Part shown: piece after piece, positions 1 through 14,823 of the stretch
Numbering within the stretch: position 1 is the stretch's first letter
Layout: each line of letters starts with the position of its first letter
NCBI RefSeq assembly: GCF_007362475.1
Contig: NZ_CP041687.1
Location: 620,001-684,000 of the forward strand
From: Chryseobacterium sp. SNU WT5
GTDB taxonomy: Bacteria > Bacteroidota > Bacteroidia > Flavobacteriales > Weeksellaceae
Direction of reading: 5' to 3'
DNA: 64,000 bases
Made by a program: the position numbers and the translations under genes
Notes under the pieces: model-generated
Databases searched by the model: none
Told to the model about the DNA's origin: nothing
What the model saw: the letters and a program-made list of their open reading frames with translations, nothing else

Positions 1-1652
1 CCTCTTTACTGAGGCCAGCATTGCTGCTGGCGTCCCTTCTTCCGAAGTTACGAGACTATTTTGCCTAGTTCCTTAACCATGATTCACTCTAGCACCTTAG
101 GATTCTCTCCTCGACTACCTGTGTCGGTTTTGGTACGGGTTGCTTCACTTCGGCTTTTCTTGGAAGCACTTTCCCTACAACAACTTCGCCCGAAGGCTAG
201 GTCTTGACTATTCCGTCAGTCTCCAGTAAGTACGGCACTCCGTCCCCTTTTTAGTGTGAGCAAGTTAGGGAATATTAACCCTATGTCCATCCACTTCCCC
301 TTTCGGGTTCGCGTTAGGTCCCGACTAACCCTCAGCTGATTAGCATGGCTGAGGAAACCTTAGTCTTTCGGTGAGCGGGTTTCTCGCCCGCTTTATCGTT
401 ACTTATGCCTACATTTTCTTTTCTGTCCGCTCCACAACATCTCACGATACTGCTTCTGTGCAAACAGAATGCTCCCCTACCAGATATAATTCAAAATTAT
501 AAATCCATAGCTTCGGTACTATACTTATGCCCGATTATTATCCATGCCGAACCGCTCGACTAGTGAGCTGTTACGCACTCTTTAAATGAATGGCTGCTTC
601 CAAGCCAACATCCTAGCTGTCAATGCAGTTCAACCGCGTTATTTCAACTTAGTATAGATTTGGGGACCTTAGCTGTTGGTCCGGGTTCTTTCCCTCTCGG
701 ACATGGACCTTAGCACCCATGCCCTCACTGCTGCGAAACATTTATTAGCATTCGGAGTTTGTCAGGAATTGGTAGGATTTGACTCCCCGCATCCAATCAG
801 TAGCTCTACCTCTAATAAACTTGTCGCAACGCTGCACCTAAATGCATTTCGGGGAGTACGAGCTATCTCCCAGTTTGATTGGCCTTTCACCCCTACCCAC
901 AAGTCATCCGAAGACTTTTCAACGTCAACCGGTTCGGTCCTCCACTTTGTGTTACCAAAGCTTCAACCTGCCCATGGGTAGATCACAAGGTTTCGCGTCT
1001 AATCCTACTAACTAAGCGCCCTATTCAGACTCGCTTTCGCTCCGCCTCCGTACCTGAAGTACTTAAGCTCGCTAGTAAAATTAACTCGTAGGCTCATTAT
1101 GCAAAAGGCACGCCGTCACCCAACTTGTGGGCTCCGACCGCTTGTAGGCGTACGGTTTCAGGTTCTCTTTCACCCTTCTATTCGAAGTGCTTTTCACCTT
1201 TCCTTCACAGTACTTGTTCACTATCGGTCTTTCAGGAGTATTTAGCCTTGGAGGATGGTCCCCCCATATTCAAACAGGATTTCACGTGTCCCGCCCTACT
1301 CATTTATCACTCAAATATGCCTTTCATATACGGGGCTATCACCCTCTATGGCTGTTCTTTCCAGAACATTCTATTAAACATATAAAAGCTTTTGGGCTAA
1401 TCCGCTTTCGCTCGCCGCTACTTACGGAATCTCTTCGATTTCTTTTCCTCCGGGTACTTAGATGTTTCAGTTCTCCGGGTTTGCTCTCTAAATAAATTTA
1501 GAGTGACTGGTCTTCAACCAGCCGGGTTGCCCCATTCGGACATCTGCGGATCAATTCGTGTGTGCCGATCCCCGCAGCTTTTCGCAGCTTACCACGTCCT
1601 TCTTCGCCTCTGAAAGCCTAGGCATCCGCCATACGCCCTTAACGATTTCTTT
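1..1652 (-). rRNA. rrl: 23S rRNA, 5' portion (left operon, cut by window edge)
   Basis: The minus strand matches the 5' half of bacterial 23S rRNA. Its start is placed by the GGATGCC motif near the expected position 25-30. The segment repeats 9090-10741 of the second operon almost exactly (offset 9089). I saw two single-base homopolymer differences: GGGG at 662-665 against GGG at 9751-9753, and CCCC at 785-788 against CCCCC at 9873-9877 (plus strand). The 3' half and this operon's 5S lie outside the window. Short ORFs read across it are shadows. Confidence 0.97.
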
Positions 1653-1736
1653 CCTAATAATATATTAGTTCAGTTTTTTGTCTAACACCTAAGTGTTAAG
1701 ACTAGTTTTATTTAAACTCGGCACTCGAAAGTGCTC

Positions 1737-1751
1737 GGTTTTCTCTTTGTG
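1737..1751 (-). other. 5' arm of the 23S processing stem, left operon
   Basis: The minus strand reads CACAAAGAGAAAACC just upstream of 23S. In the complete second operon the equivalent arm (10826-10840) pairs with GGTTTGCTCTTTGTG downstream of 23S (7936-7950), forming a long stalk with one mismatch. Such stalks are normally cut by RNase III. The partner arm of this operon lies outside the window. The rest of the 1653-2050 spacer is A/T-rich and holds nothing else I recognise. Confidence 0.6.
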
Positions 1752-2050
1752 ATGTTCTTATCGTTAATGTCAATGATCTTATCTCTTTTTGTAATACTGA
1801 TGAACAGATGTGTTTTTGGCTCCATCCGTAACTTTTAAATCAGTCCTTCAAAACTGTGAATAAGATAGGTTCGATCCTATCAAACTCCCTAATTCCTTAG
1901 GTCGTTTTGCCTCCTTTCGGCATAATTCTATTCTGTATTATAAATATCTTCTATTCTTGCTTCTTTCCGAAGCGTTTCGTTGTATCTCTACAACTTTTCG
2001 TACTATTTTAAGTACTCTTTACATTGCACATTTTAATTTGTACAATATTG

Positions 2051-2124
2051 TGGAGAATAAGGGAGTCGAACCCTTGACCTCCTGCGTGCAAGGCAGGCGC
2101 TCTAGCCAACTGAGCTAATTCCCC
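2051..2124 (-). tRNA. tRNA-Ala(UGC)
   Basis: This is a cloverleaf in the 16S-23S spacer. The anticodon loop CTTGCAC gives anticodon UGC. The 7-bp acceptor stem GGGGAAT/ATTCTCC contains the G3:U70 wobble pair that marks alanine tRNAs, and the discriminator base is A. No CCA is encoded. Identical to the copy at 11140-11213. Confidence 0.97.
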
Positions 2125-2216
2125 GCTAGTTCCAGACCTGGAGACTAAAGAATAAAGAGTAAAGACTAATAATCGTCTTTTATCTTTTTTCTATGATCTT
2201 CCCGTCTTATTATTAG

Positions 2217-2290
2217 TAGTCTCGGGCAGGCTCGAACTGCCGACCTCTACATTATCAGTGTAGCGCTCTAACCAGCTGAGCTACGAGACT
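2217..2290 (-). tRNA. tRNA-Ile(GAU)
   Basis: This is a cloverleaf with acceptor stem AGTCTCG/CGAGACT and anticodon loop CTGATAA, giving anticodon GAU. It sits between 16S and tRNA-Ala in the standard order for rRNA operon spacers. CCA is not encoded. Identical to 11306-11379. Confidence 0.97.
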
Positions 2291-2392
2291 CTCTCTAATT
2301 AATAATTATTAATTAATAACTTTTAATTATCTCTTATCCCTTGATACTAATCCTAGTGGGTATGTTTTATTATAAAATAGCAACCAAATAAA

Positions 2393-2420
2393 GAAAAACG
2401 AAAGCTAACTTTGAGCAAGT
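2393..2420 (-). other. 3' arm of the 16S processing stem, left operon
   Basis: Downstream of 16S, the minus strand at 2393-2420 is complementary to the leader at 3998-4029. ACTTGCTCAAAGT pairs with ACTTTGAGTGAGT (two wobble pairs), and GCTTT and GTTTTTC pair with AAAGC and GAAAAAC. This is the stalk that brings the two 16S ends together for RNase III-type processing. The same pairing exists in the right operon at +9089. Confidence 0.65.
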
Positions 2421-2470
2421 GCTCTGATACTTGCGTATCTTTTTTGTTTAACGTCCTGTAGACGCTCTAA

Positions 2471-3986
<1,516 letters not shown>

Positions 3987-4124
3987 ATGTTTGTCTGACT
4001 CACTCAAAGTTATTGACGCTTTGTTTTTCCTTAATTTCTTGGTTGTTATTTATATGTCAATGATCTCTATTCTTCTCGCAGTACTCCGGAATCTCTTTCT
4101 GTCGTTAATCCCGAATTGCGAGTG

Positions 4125-4156
4125 CAAAAGTATAAACTTATTTCTAATTGACCAAA
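4125..4156 (-). promoter_or_regulatory. rrn promoter, proximal (left operon)
   Basis: The minus strand carries TTTG, 20 nt, then TACTTTTG, a full match to the Bacteroidota sigma consensus TTTG-N19/20-TAnnTTTG. It lies about 140 nt upstream of the 16S start and is the nearest of three tandem promoters spaced about 130 nt apart. Confidence 0.8.
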
Positions 4157-4258
4157 TGTTTTTAAAGAAATTTTAAAGTTTTTTTTAAACTATCTCCTCC
4201 CTTCTCTATCATTCAATCTGCTCATCTTCGCTTCCCCTTTTCTTTCGATTTGGGATTG

Positions 4259-4288
4259 CAAAGATAATAACTTTATTTTAATCGGCAA
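4259..4288 (-). promoter_or_regulatory. rrn promoter, middle (left operon)
   Basis: The minus strand reads TTG, 19 nt, then TATCTTTG, matching the TTG-N19-TAnnTTTG consensus. Second of three tandem rrn promoters. Confidence 0.8.
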
Positions 4289-4385
4289 GCTTTTTTTAAA
4301 ACAAAATAAAAAAAATTAATCCTCTATTCTATTCCTAATTATTAGCTGTCTGATCTACTTCGCTACTCTGTTTTTTAGAGTGGTG

Positions 4386-4416
4386 CAAATGTAATCCTAC
4401 TTATCATATCTCACAA
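4386..4416 (-). promoter_or_regulatory. rrn promoter, distal (left operon)
   Basis: The minus strand reads TTG, 20 nt, then TACATTTG, matching the consensus. Farthest upstream of the three tandem rrn promoters, about 400 nt before 16S. Confidence 0.78.
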
Positions 4417-4534
4417 CTTAATAACAACCTTATTTTATTCTTGTGCATAATTAATACCCTAAGAGATTGAATATCCACACAATGCAAACCGATAAAAGTT
4501 ATCCACTTTATCTCAAACTGAGATTTTATTAGCT

Positions 4535-5110
4535 GTAATCTTTAATTACTAGCACTCCACCAAATAAGAATACCCGTAAATATCCTCCAGCCTATCATCA
4601 CTTCTGGGGGAATGACAGGAACCGGAACACTAAATATAACCCCGCCTGGACTTGAAGATTACGCCCAGCTACTAAAAAAAAGGAATAGCGAAAAGGAAAA
4701 AAAAGAATCGTATCAAATACTTACTATAGTAGAGAATTATATTATGACAAATTATTACACTCAATTAGACCGATATCAGGTAAAAAATAGTCAATCTAAT
4801 AAATTGGATAAAGATTTATATCGTAAAGCTAAACCTAAAAACTTAATTATAATATATCAAACGAGATCGAAAATATATAATTCAGCCTTTAAAATAAGAG
4901 AAGTGAAGTAAAGTTATGTAATGAAGAACTAAAATCCAGAAGGTGAATCGAAAACTAGGAATTAAAATCACATTACTTTATATATGGTGTTAAGAAGGAA
5001 TAATTGGGAGATGGAAATATTCCTGACAATGTGAATTTTATTAATAATAGAAAAATAAGAGACGCATGAAGTAGATAAAAATTGATGAATGCAAATCTGG
5101 ATCTTGCTCT
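4535..5110. other. A/T-rich spacer upstream of the left rrn operon, no gene seen
   Basis: Up to about 4672 this still resembles 13624-13761 with scattered substitutions; beyond that it is unique and very A/T-rich. An open frame at 4612-4911 encodes a lysine- and asparagine-rich peptide with no recognisable domain and starts inside the decayed duplicate, so I treat it as chance. The 8-bp sequence at 5111-5118 is the left target duplication of the IS element. Confidence 0.6.
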
Positions 5111-5118
5111 ATTAAAAA

Positions 5119-6486
5119 GGTAGTGTTTCACTAACTGTGTAAGTTGAAAAGTTATTCTGAAAAATTTTGAGCCTTCAAAAGCTCAAAACTTTTTCGGAAA
5201 TAACTTTTTACTATTTTTAAACTTTATACAGTTATGATCGACAAAGAAGAATTATTAAACAACAAGGATTTCTACAAATCCTTCAAGAGTGGAGAAGATT
5301 TAACCTCTTTCTTCAAAACAATGCACAAACGAGCCGTAGAACATATGCTCGAAGCCGAATTAGATGACCATCTGGATACCGAGAAACATCAAAAAACAAA
5401 AGACGGAAATTATCGCAATGGCCATCAAACCAAGAAGATAAAAACCTCTTTTGGCGAAGATGAAATTAAAGTTCCGCGGGATAGGGAAAGTACTTTTGAG
5501 CCAGCCTTAGTTCCCAAAAGGCATAATATTATTGAAGGTTTGGAAAATGTTATCATCTCATTTTATGCCAAAGGAATGAGTGTAAGTGATATTGAAGATC
5601 AGATCAAGGAAATGTATGATTTTGATGTTTCAACATCCACAATATCCAGGATTACCAATGCGGTTTCCAGTGAGATTGTCGCTTGGCAAAATCGGCCACT
5701 AGAGGATTTATACCTCATTGTTTGGATGGATGGAATTGTTTTTAAAGTCCGTGAGAACTCAAAAGTTATCAACAAAACCATTTATCTTGCCGTTGGTTTA
5801 AGACGGGATGGAAGAAAAGAAGTTCTGGGAATGTGGCTTGGAAAAAACGAAAGTTCCAGTTTTTGGATGAGCGTTTTAACTGACATAAAAGCACGTGGCG
5901 TAGAAGATATACTAATCACTGCAACGGATAATCTCAATGGATTTACCCAAACTATTCGCAGTGTTTTCCCACAATCTCAAACTCAGATCTGCGTGGTGCA
6001 TCAGATTAGAAATGCTTGTAAATACGTAGTTTGGAAGGACAGAAAAGCCTTTACTTCCGACATGAAACACATTTACAACGCTCCCATCAAGCAAGCCGCA
6101 GAAGCCACCTTAAATGATTTTGCAGAAAAATGGGAATCTAAATATTCGTATGCCATCAAATCCTGGAGAGATAATTGGGATGAATTAACGGTATTTTTCG
6201 AATTTCCGGTGGAAATCCGTAAAATCATTTACACCACCAATTTAATAGAAAATCTCAACGGAAAAATAAGAAAATATTCTAAAAATAAAATGTCTTTTCC
6301 TACTGATGATGCGGTTTTAAAGTCAGTTTTCCTTGCCTTAAGAGAAGCAACAAAAAAATGGACAATGCCGATTCGAGATTGGGGGATCGTATTAAATCAA
6401 TTTATGCTTATATTTGAAGAAAGGCTCAAGTTATAAAAAACTCAAGCCTTAAACTTTTCAACTTACACACTTTGCGGGACAGTGTC
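5119..6486 (+). mobile_element. IS256-family insertion sequence, intact, 1368 bp
   Basis: The left end (5119-5153) and right end (6452-6486) are imperfect inverted repeats of about 35 bp. They start GGTAGTGT and GACACTGT and share an exact inner run GTGTAAGTTGAAAAGTT. The element is flanked by the 8-bp direct repeat ATTAAAAA at 5111-5118 and 6487-6494, as expected of IS256-type transposition. One transposase gene fills it. Intact ends, exact target duplication and an open gene point to a recent insertion. It is absent from the matching side of the other rrn operon. Confidence 0.9.
5234..6436 (+). CDS. IS256-family transposase
   Basis: A 400-residue mutator/IS256-type DDE transposase, the usual length for the family, catalysing cut-and-paste or copy-out transposition of its element. 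Visible motifs are the N-terminal block with [11 protein letters not shown] and VPRDRES, the first Asp in [12 protein letters not shown], the second in [10 protein letters not shown], the C-H block [14 protein letters not shown], and the Glu in [14 protein letters not shown]. The ATG lies 115 bp inside the left inverted repeat, and the stop is 15 bp before the right repeat. A hairpin (GAGCTTTTGAAGGCTC-like, about 5170-5190) precedes the gene and may limit read-through. The frame is intact, so the element is probably active. Confidence 0.95.
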   Translation: MIDKEELLNNKDFYKSFKSGEDLTSFFKTMHKRAVEHMLEAELDDHLDTEKHQKTKDGNYRNGHQTKKIKTSFGEDEIKVPRDRESTFEPALVPKRHNIIEGLENVIISFYAKGMSVSDIEDQIKEMYDFDVSTSTISRITNAVSSEIVAWQNRPLEDLYLIVWMDGIVFKVRENSKVINKTIYLAVGLRRDGRKEVLGMWLGKNESSSFWMSVLTDIKARGVEDILITATDNLNGFTQTIRSVFPQSQTQICVVHQIRNACKYVVWKDRKAFTSDMKHIYNAPIKQAAEATLNDFAEKWESKYSYAIKSWRDNWDELTVFFEFPVEIRKIIYTTNLIENLNGKIRKYSKNKMSFPTDDAVLKSVFLALREATKKWTMPIRDWGIVLNQFMLIFEERLKL

Positions 6487-6494
6487 ATTAAAAA

Positions 6495-6799
6495 TAATCG
6501 ACTTTCTTTAGTTCCTATTATCTTATTCTTTTTTTTTAATGAATGATAAGAGTCCTGCTCGAACTGGCGAAACACTACTACTATTAAATTAAATCCTATA
6601 CGCTATAAAATATCCCGAATAACTGTTCCCACGTATATGTAACAATTTGGCTTGAGAATTAGACTAAACAAAATTAAGGTGTTACTAACTCAAAAACCTA
6701 GTTATTTGTGTAGTTATAAATCTAAAAGATAAGAACTTCATCGTTGCCAACTCCTAAAAGGTTCGCTCTCTGATATTTTAAATATTAAAATAAAAAAGA
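6495..6799. other. Non-coding A/T-rich stretch right of the IS
   Basis: Starts immediately after the IS target duplication. It is A/T-rich, with stops in all frames I checked and no RNA gene or promoter match. It probably belongs to the same decayed spacer as the transposase relic on its right. Confidence 0.4.
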
Positions 6800-7610
6800 T
6801 TTTGGTATTTGGCCAATTATTGATTTATATGATTATAACATAATTGGTTAGACGATAAATAATAGAACGAACACCGAACAAGTTAGCGACTTGGGAAATG
6901 ACTATCAAGAAGAGAAAAATTGATAACGTTCTACTTTTATTAAGATCAACAGGTTTAATATATAATCAATATCGTCTTTAAAATTTTCTTCCATTTACGC
7001 CATAAATTTCTGCGATGGCTTTACAGGGAAGCGCTTTTATATCGGCCGATATTTTTTAAGAACTCCGTAACATTCTGTGTCATGCGCGTACCTTTGGCAA
7101 CGAGATTTCAATCCTTTTGAATAATACTTGTGGATCTATATCCATCATCTTCTGCGTTCCTTATCTTACCACGCAGTGGAAAAGCTTCTACCGTTGTTTC
7201 GGGCAAAACCCCTGAATGCAAGGGGAGAGAAGCAAACTTTTTGGGAATCGTATTTTCTTGGATCAAGCACAAAACTTGGGGACTGATCCATGAAGAATCT
7301 TATCAATCTCTTCAAATTTAACTACTTCGAAATGTTCAATTAAAAATTCAGCTAATAAAAATTTGAGAAGTTCTGTGTCGTTTACCATCTCACAAAATTA
7401 TCTAATTTATCTTTTCTCCCCAAGTTTTGAGACTAATCCATTTTCTTCTTCGAACTCAAGATGGAGCACTCTATTTATTTCTTCGAATTTTACAATTTCA
7501 AAGTGGTCAATTAAAAATTCAGGTTATAATAATTTGATAATTTCTGTTTGATTTAGCATCTAACAAAATTATCAAATTCATCTATTCTTCCCAAGTTTTG
7601 AGACTGATCC
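6800..7610 (-). pseudogene. Decayed ISAon1-type transposase N-terminal region, partly duplicated
   Basis: Read on the minus strand with frameshifts and stops, the region gives MLNQTEIIKLL, EFLIDHFEIVKFEEI, then MVNDTELLKFLLAEF with LIEHFEVVKFEEI, then IPKKFASLPLHSG, FPLRGKI, VAKGTRMTQNVTEFLKNI and VANLFGVRSIIYRL. This follows the layout I know from Bacteroidota ISAon1-family transposase N-terminal proteins: EFLIEHFE, then FPLRGK, then GTRMT. The first ~130 bp unit occurs twice in tandem (about 7310-7440 and 7475-7610, 75-80% alike by eye). Stops interrupt both, so this is a relic. The identification rests on pattern memory, not a search. Confidence 0.6.
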
Positions 7611-7649
7611 TGCTTGATCTATTCGTATTGGGCTTCTCATTTTTGGACA

Positions 7650-7685
7650 CAAAAAACCTCATACAAATTAATGTATGAGGTTTAA
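7650..7685 (-). terminator. rRNA operon terminator (right operon)
   Basis: On the minus strand, AACCTCATAC, an 8-nt loop, GTATGAGGTT, then a run of six T. It lies directly after 5S and is a textbook intrinsic terminator ending the right rrn transcript before the IS spacer. Confidence 0.9.
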
Positions 7686-7690
7686 AAAAA

Positions 7691-7797
<107 letters not shown>

Positions 7798-7935
7798 AGG
7801 CTGTTTTGTACAAAAGGATGTACAGTATATGTTATTAGTAGATAAAAGAGAATAGAAGAAAGATAAAAGACATAAGTGTCTTGCTTCTTTAATCTTGGTT
7901 CTTTTAGTCTAACTAAAAAAATCGATAAAAACGTT

Positions 7936-7950
7936 CACAAAGAGCAAACC
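7936..7950 (-). other. 3' arm of the 23S processing stem (right operon)
   Basis: The minus strand reads GGTTTGCTCTTTGTG. It pairs with CACAAAGAGAAAACC upstream of 23S (10826-10840) with a single mismatch, closing the 23S precursor stalk. Confidence 0.65.
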
Positions 7951-7971
7951 TTGTTGCACTGTCGAGTGCCT

Positions 7972-10741
<2,770 letters not shown>

Positions 10742-10825
10742 CCTAATAATATATTAGTTCAGTTTTTTGTCTAACACCTAAGTGTTAAGACTAGTTTTAT
10801 TTAAACTCGGCACTCGAAAGTGCTC

Positions 10826-10840
10826 GGTTTTCTCTTTGTG
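10826..10840 (-). other. 5' arm of the 23S processing stem (right operon)
   Basis: CACAAAGAGAAAACC on the minus strand, complementary to 7936-7950; see the 3' arm there. A small GCACTTTCGAGTGC hairpin lies beside it (10810-10824). Confidence 0.65.
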
Positions 10841-11139
10841 ATGTTCTTATCGTTAATGTCAATGATCTTATCTCTTTTTGTAATACTGATGAACAGATGT
10901 GTTTTTGGCTCCATCCGTAACTTTTAAATCAGTCCTTCAAAACTGTGAATAAGATAGGTTCGATCCTATCAAACTCCCTAATTCCTTAGGTCGTTTTGCC
11001 TCCTTTCGGCATAATTCTATTCTGTATTATAAATATCTTCTATTCTTGCTTCTTTCCGAAGCGTTTCGTTGTATCTCTACAACTTTTCGTACTATTTTAA
11101 GTACTCTTTACATTGCACATTTTAATTTGTACAATATTG

Positions 11140-11213
11140 TGGAGAATAAGGGAGTCGAACCCTTGACCTCCTGCGTGCAAGGCAGGCGCTCTAGCCAACT
11201 GAGCTAATTCCCC
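11140..11213 (-). tRNA. tRNA-Ala(UGC)
   Basis: Identical to 2051-2124: anticodon UGC, G3:U70 identity pair, discriminator A. Located in the right operon's 16S-23S spacer. Confidence 0.97.
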
Positions 11214-11305
11214 GCTAGTTCCAGACCTGGAGACTAAAGAATAAAGAGTAAAGACTAATAATCGTCTTTTATCTTTTTTCTATGATCTTCCCGTCTTATT
11301 ATTAG

Positions 11306-11379
11306 TAGTCTCGGGCAGGCTCGAACTGCCGACCTCTACATTATCAGTGTAGCGCTCTAACCAGCTGAGCTACGAGACT
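11306..11379 (-). tRNA. tRNA-Ile(GAU)
   Basis: Identical to 2217-2290: anticodon GAU, acceptor stem AGTCTCG/CGAGACT. Located in the right operon's spacer. Confidence 0.97.
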
Positions 11380-11559
11380 CTCTCTAATTAATAATTATTA
11401 ATTAATAACTTTTAATTATCTCTTATCCCTTGATACTAATCCTAGTGGGTATGTTTTATTATAAAATAGCAACCAAATAAAGAAAAACGAAAGCTAACTT
11501 TGAGCAAGTGCTCTGATACTTGCGTATCTTTTTTGTTTAACGTCCTGTAGACGCTCTAA

Positions 11560-13075
<1,516 letters not shown>

Positions 13076-13213
13076 ATGTTTGTCTGACTCACTCAAAGTT
13101 ATTGACGCTTTGTTTTTCCTTAATTTCTTGGTTGTTATTTATATGTCAATGATCTCTATTCTTCTCGCAGTACTCCGGAATCTCTTTCTGTCGTTAATCC
13201 CGAATTGCGAGTG

Positions 13214-13245
13214 CAAAAGTATAAACTTATTTCTAATTGACCAAA
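13214..13245 (-). promoter_or_regulatory. rrn promoter, proximal (right operon)
   Basis: TTTG-N20-TACTTTTG on the minus strand, identical to 4125-4156. Confidence 0.8.
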
Positions 13246-13347
13246 TGTTTTTAAAGAAATTTTAAAGTTTTTTTTAAACTATCTCCTCCCTTCTCTATCA
13301 TTCAATCTGCTCATCTTCGCTTCCCCTTTTCTTTCGATTTGGGATTG

Positions 13348-13377
13348 CAAAGATAATAACTTTATTTTAATCGGCAA
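13348..13377 (-). promoter_or_regulatory. rrn promoter, middle (right operon)
   Basis: TTG-N19-TATCTTTG on the minus strand, identical to 4259-4288. Confidence 0.8.
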
Positions 13378-13474
13378 GCTTTTTTTAAAACAAAATAAAA
13401 AAAATTAATCCTCTATTCTATTCCTAATTATTAGCTGTCTGATCTACTTCGCTACTCTGTTTTTTAGAGTGGTG

Positions 13475-13505
13475 CAAATGTAATCCTACTTATCATATCT
13501 CACAA
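13475..13505 (-). promoter_or_regulatory. rrn promoter, distal (right operon)
   Basis: TTG-N20-TACATTTG on the minus strand, identical to 4386-4416. Confidence 0.78.
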
Positions 13506-13761
13506 CTTAATAACAACCTTATTTTATTCTTGTGCATAATTAATACCCTAAGAGATTGAATATCCACACAATGCAAACCGATAAAAGTTATCCACTTTAT
13601 CTCAAACTGAGATTTTATTAGCTACAATGTTTAATTAATAGCACTCCACCAAATAAGAATACCCGTAAATATCCTCCAGCCTATCACCACCTCTCAGGGA
13701 ATGACAGGGTGCAGAACACTAAATATAACCCCGCCTGGACTTGAAGATTACGCCCAGCAGC

Positions 13762-13814
<53 letters not shown>

Positions 13815-13826
13815 AAAAAAAACACA

Positions 13827-14186
13827 TTATATTATAATACGTTGTAATTTTTTAAAAATAAAATAACCAATGAGGACACCAATCATGTCAGCGATCAGAT
13901 CTAAACCTTCTAAGGAACGACCCCAATGCATTTCGTCCTGAAGGATTTCTGTAAGCATTCCATAGATCATCATGATTTGAAGGAAGTAAAAAAATTTAAT
14001 TTTTGGTACCGTCATCATAAAAAAAAAGCCCAAAAAGGCAAAAATACTCAGATGCACCAGCTTGTCAATACCTGGAAACATCCAAGAATATTCTACATTC
14101 TCTACCCCTGGCTTGAGTAGCATAAAAGTAAGAAATGCCCAATAAATGGGCAAAATCTTAGTAAATATTTTAGTAATCTTATCCAA
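13827..14186 (-). CDS. VanZ-like small membrane protein
   Basis: About 119 residues with four predicted membrane helices. It has the VanZ-type pattern: a first helix ending in LLKPG, then FPGIDKLVHLSIFAFLG, and TEILQDEMHWGRSLEGLDLIADMIGVLIGY. In such proteins the acidic/aromatic loop E-x-x-Q is conserved; the biochemical role is mostly unknown. Start: no ATG is available. I choose TTG at 14186, which overlaps the gcvH stop by 8 nt and begins LDKITKIFTKIL; a longer TTG start at 14243 would give a 65-nt overlap. Probably co-transcribed with gcvH. Confidence 0.75.
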   Translation of the reverse strand: MDKITKIFTKILPIYWAFLTFMLLKPGVENVEYSWMFPGIDKLVHLSIFAFLGFFFMMTVPKIKFFYFLQIMMIYGMLTEILQDEMHWGRSLEGLDLIADMIGVLIGYFIFKKLQRIII

Positions 14187-14556
14187 GAGAGGCTTGATAT
14201 TCTTCTGCTGAAAGTAATTCTGACTGATCTGCACCTTCTGCAACTTCTAATTTAATAATCCAACCTTGTCCATAAGGATCGGTATTTAAAAGTTCTGGTT
14301 GATCCTCCAACTCTGTATTAAAAGCTGAAACAGTACCGCTCATTGGTAAGAAAAGATCAGAAACAGTTTTCACTGCCTCTACACTTCCGAAAACATCTCC
14401 GGCAGAAAGCTCATCATCTACTGTATCTACATCTACAAAAACGATATCTCCCAATTCGCCTTGAGCAAAATCAGTAATTCCGATTGTTACAGTGTTTCCC
14501 TCAATCTTAACCCATTCGTGGTCTTTGGTGTACTTTAATTCGCCAGGTAAATTCAT
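14179..14556 (-). CDS. gcvH: Glycine cleavage system H protein
   Basis: 125 residues, the normal GcvH length. It is the lipoyl carrier that shuttles the aminomethyl group between the P, T and L proteins of cytoplasmic glycine cleavage. The lipoylation site is Lys63 in GSVEAVKTVSDLF; the N-terminal HEWVKIEGN and TVTIGITDFAQGELGDIVFV blocks fit the hammerhead fold. It has its own consensus promoter (14576-14605), and a VanZ-like gene overlaps its 3' end. The other glycine-cleavage genes are not nearby, which is common in Flavobacteriia. Confidence 0.97.
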   Translation of the reverse strand: MNLPGELKYTKDHEWVKIEGNTVTIGITDFAQGELGDIVFVDVDTVDDELSAGDVFGSVEAVKTVSDLFLPMSGTVSAFNTELEDQPELLNTDPYGQGWIIKLEVAEGADQSELLSAEEYQASLG

Positions 14557-14575
14557 TTTGTTAATTTTTATTGTT

Positions 14576-14605
14576 CAAAAATAATTAAAATAATATGATA
14601 TTCAA
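14576..14605 (-). promoter_or_regulatory. gcvH promoter
   Basis: The minus strand reads TTG, 19 nt, then TATTTTTG, an exact TTG-N19-TAnnTTTG match. The -7 box ends 19 nt before the gcvH ATG, implying a very short leader. Confidence 0.75.
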
Positions 14606-14823
14606 AAATTTCTACCTATTTAAATAAAGACATTCGTTATTTTCTCTTTTAAGCTTGATTAATTAAAAGTTAAATAAGATTCGAAATGATAGTCATTGCC
14701 CGTATCAATTCTTTATTTTATCTTGTTTACTTAAATTTGTTCTTTCATATTAAAATACTCACTTACGTTGCCTATTGGTTTTTATATTATATATAAGACT
14801 GCAACTTCATAAATTAATAGATA

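Noticed and set aside
676-1495. Several open frames of 70-102 codons across 1-4180 and 8109-13265
   Set aside because: They lie inside 23S and 16S rRNA or their spacers and repeat identically in both operons; chance frames in stable RNA genes.
4612-4911. 99-codon open frame before the IS
   Set aside because: Begins in the decayed rrn flank, low-complexity Lys/Asn-rich product, no domain or promoter.
7130-7551. Two plus-strand frames of 62-63 codons
   Set aside because: They are the reverse side of the decayed ISAon1-type transposase, which makes sense only on the minus strand.
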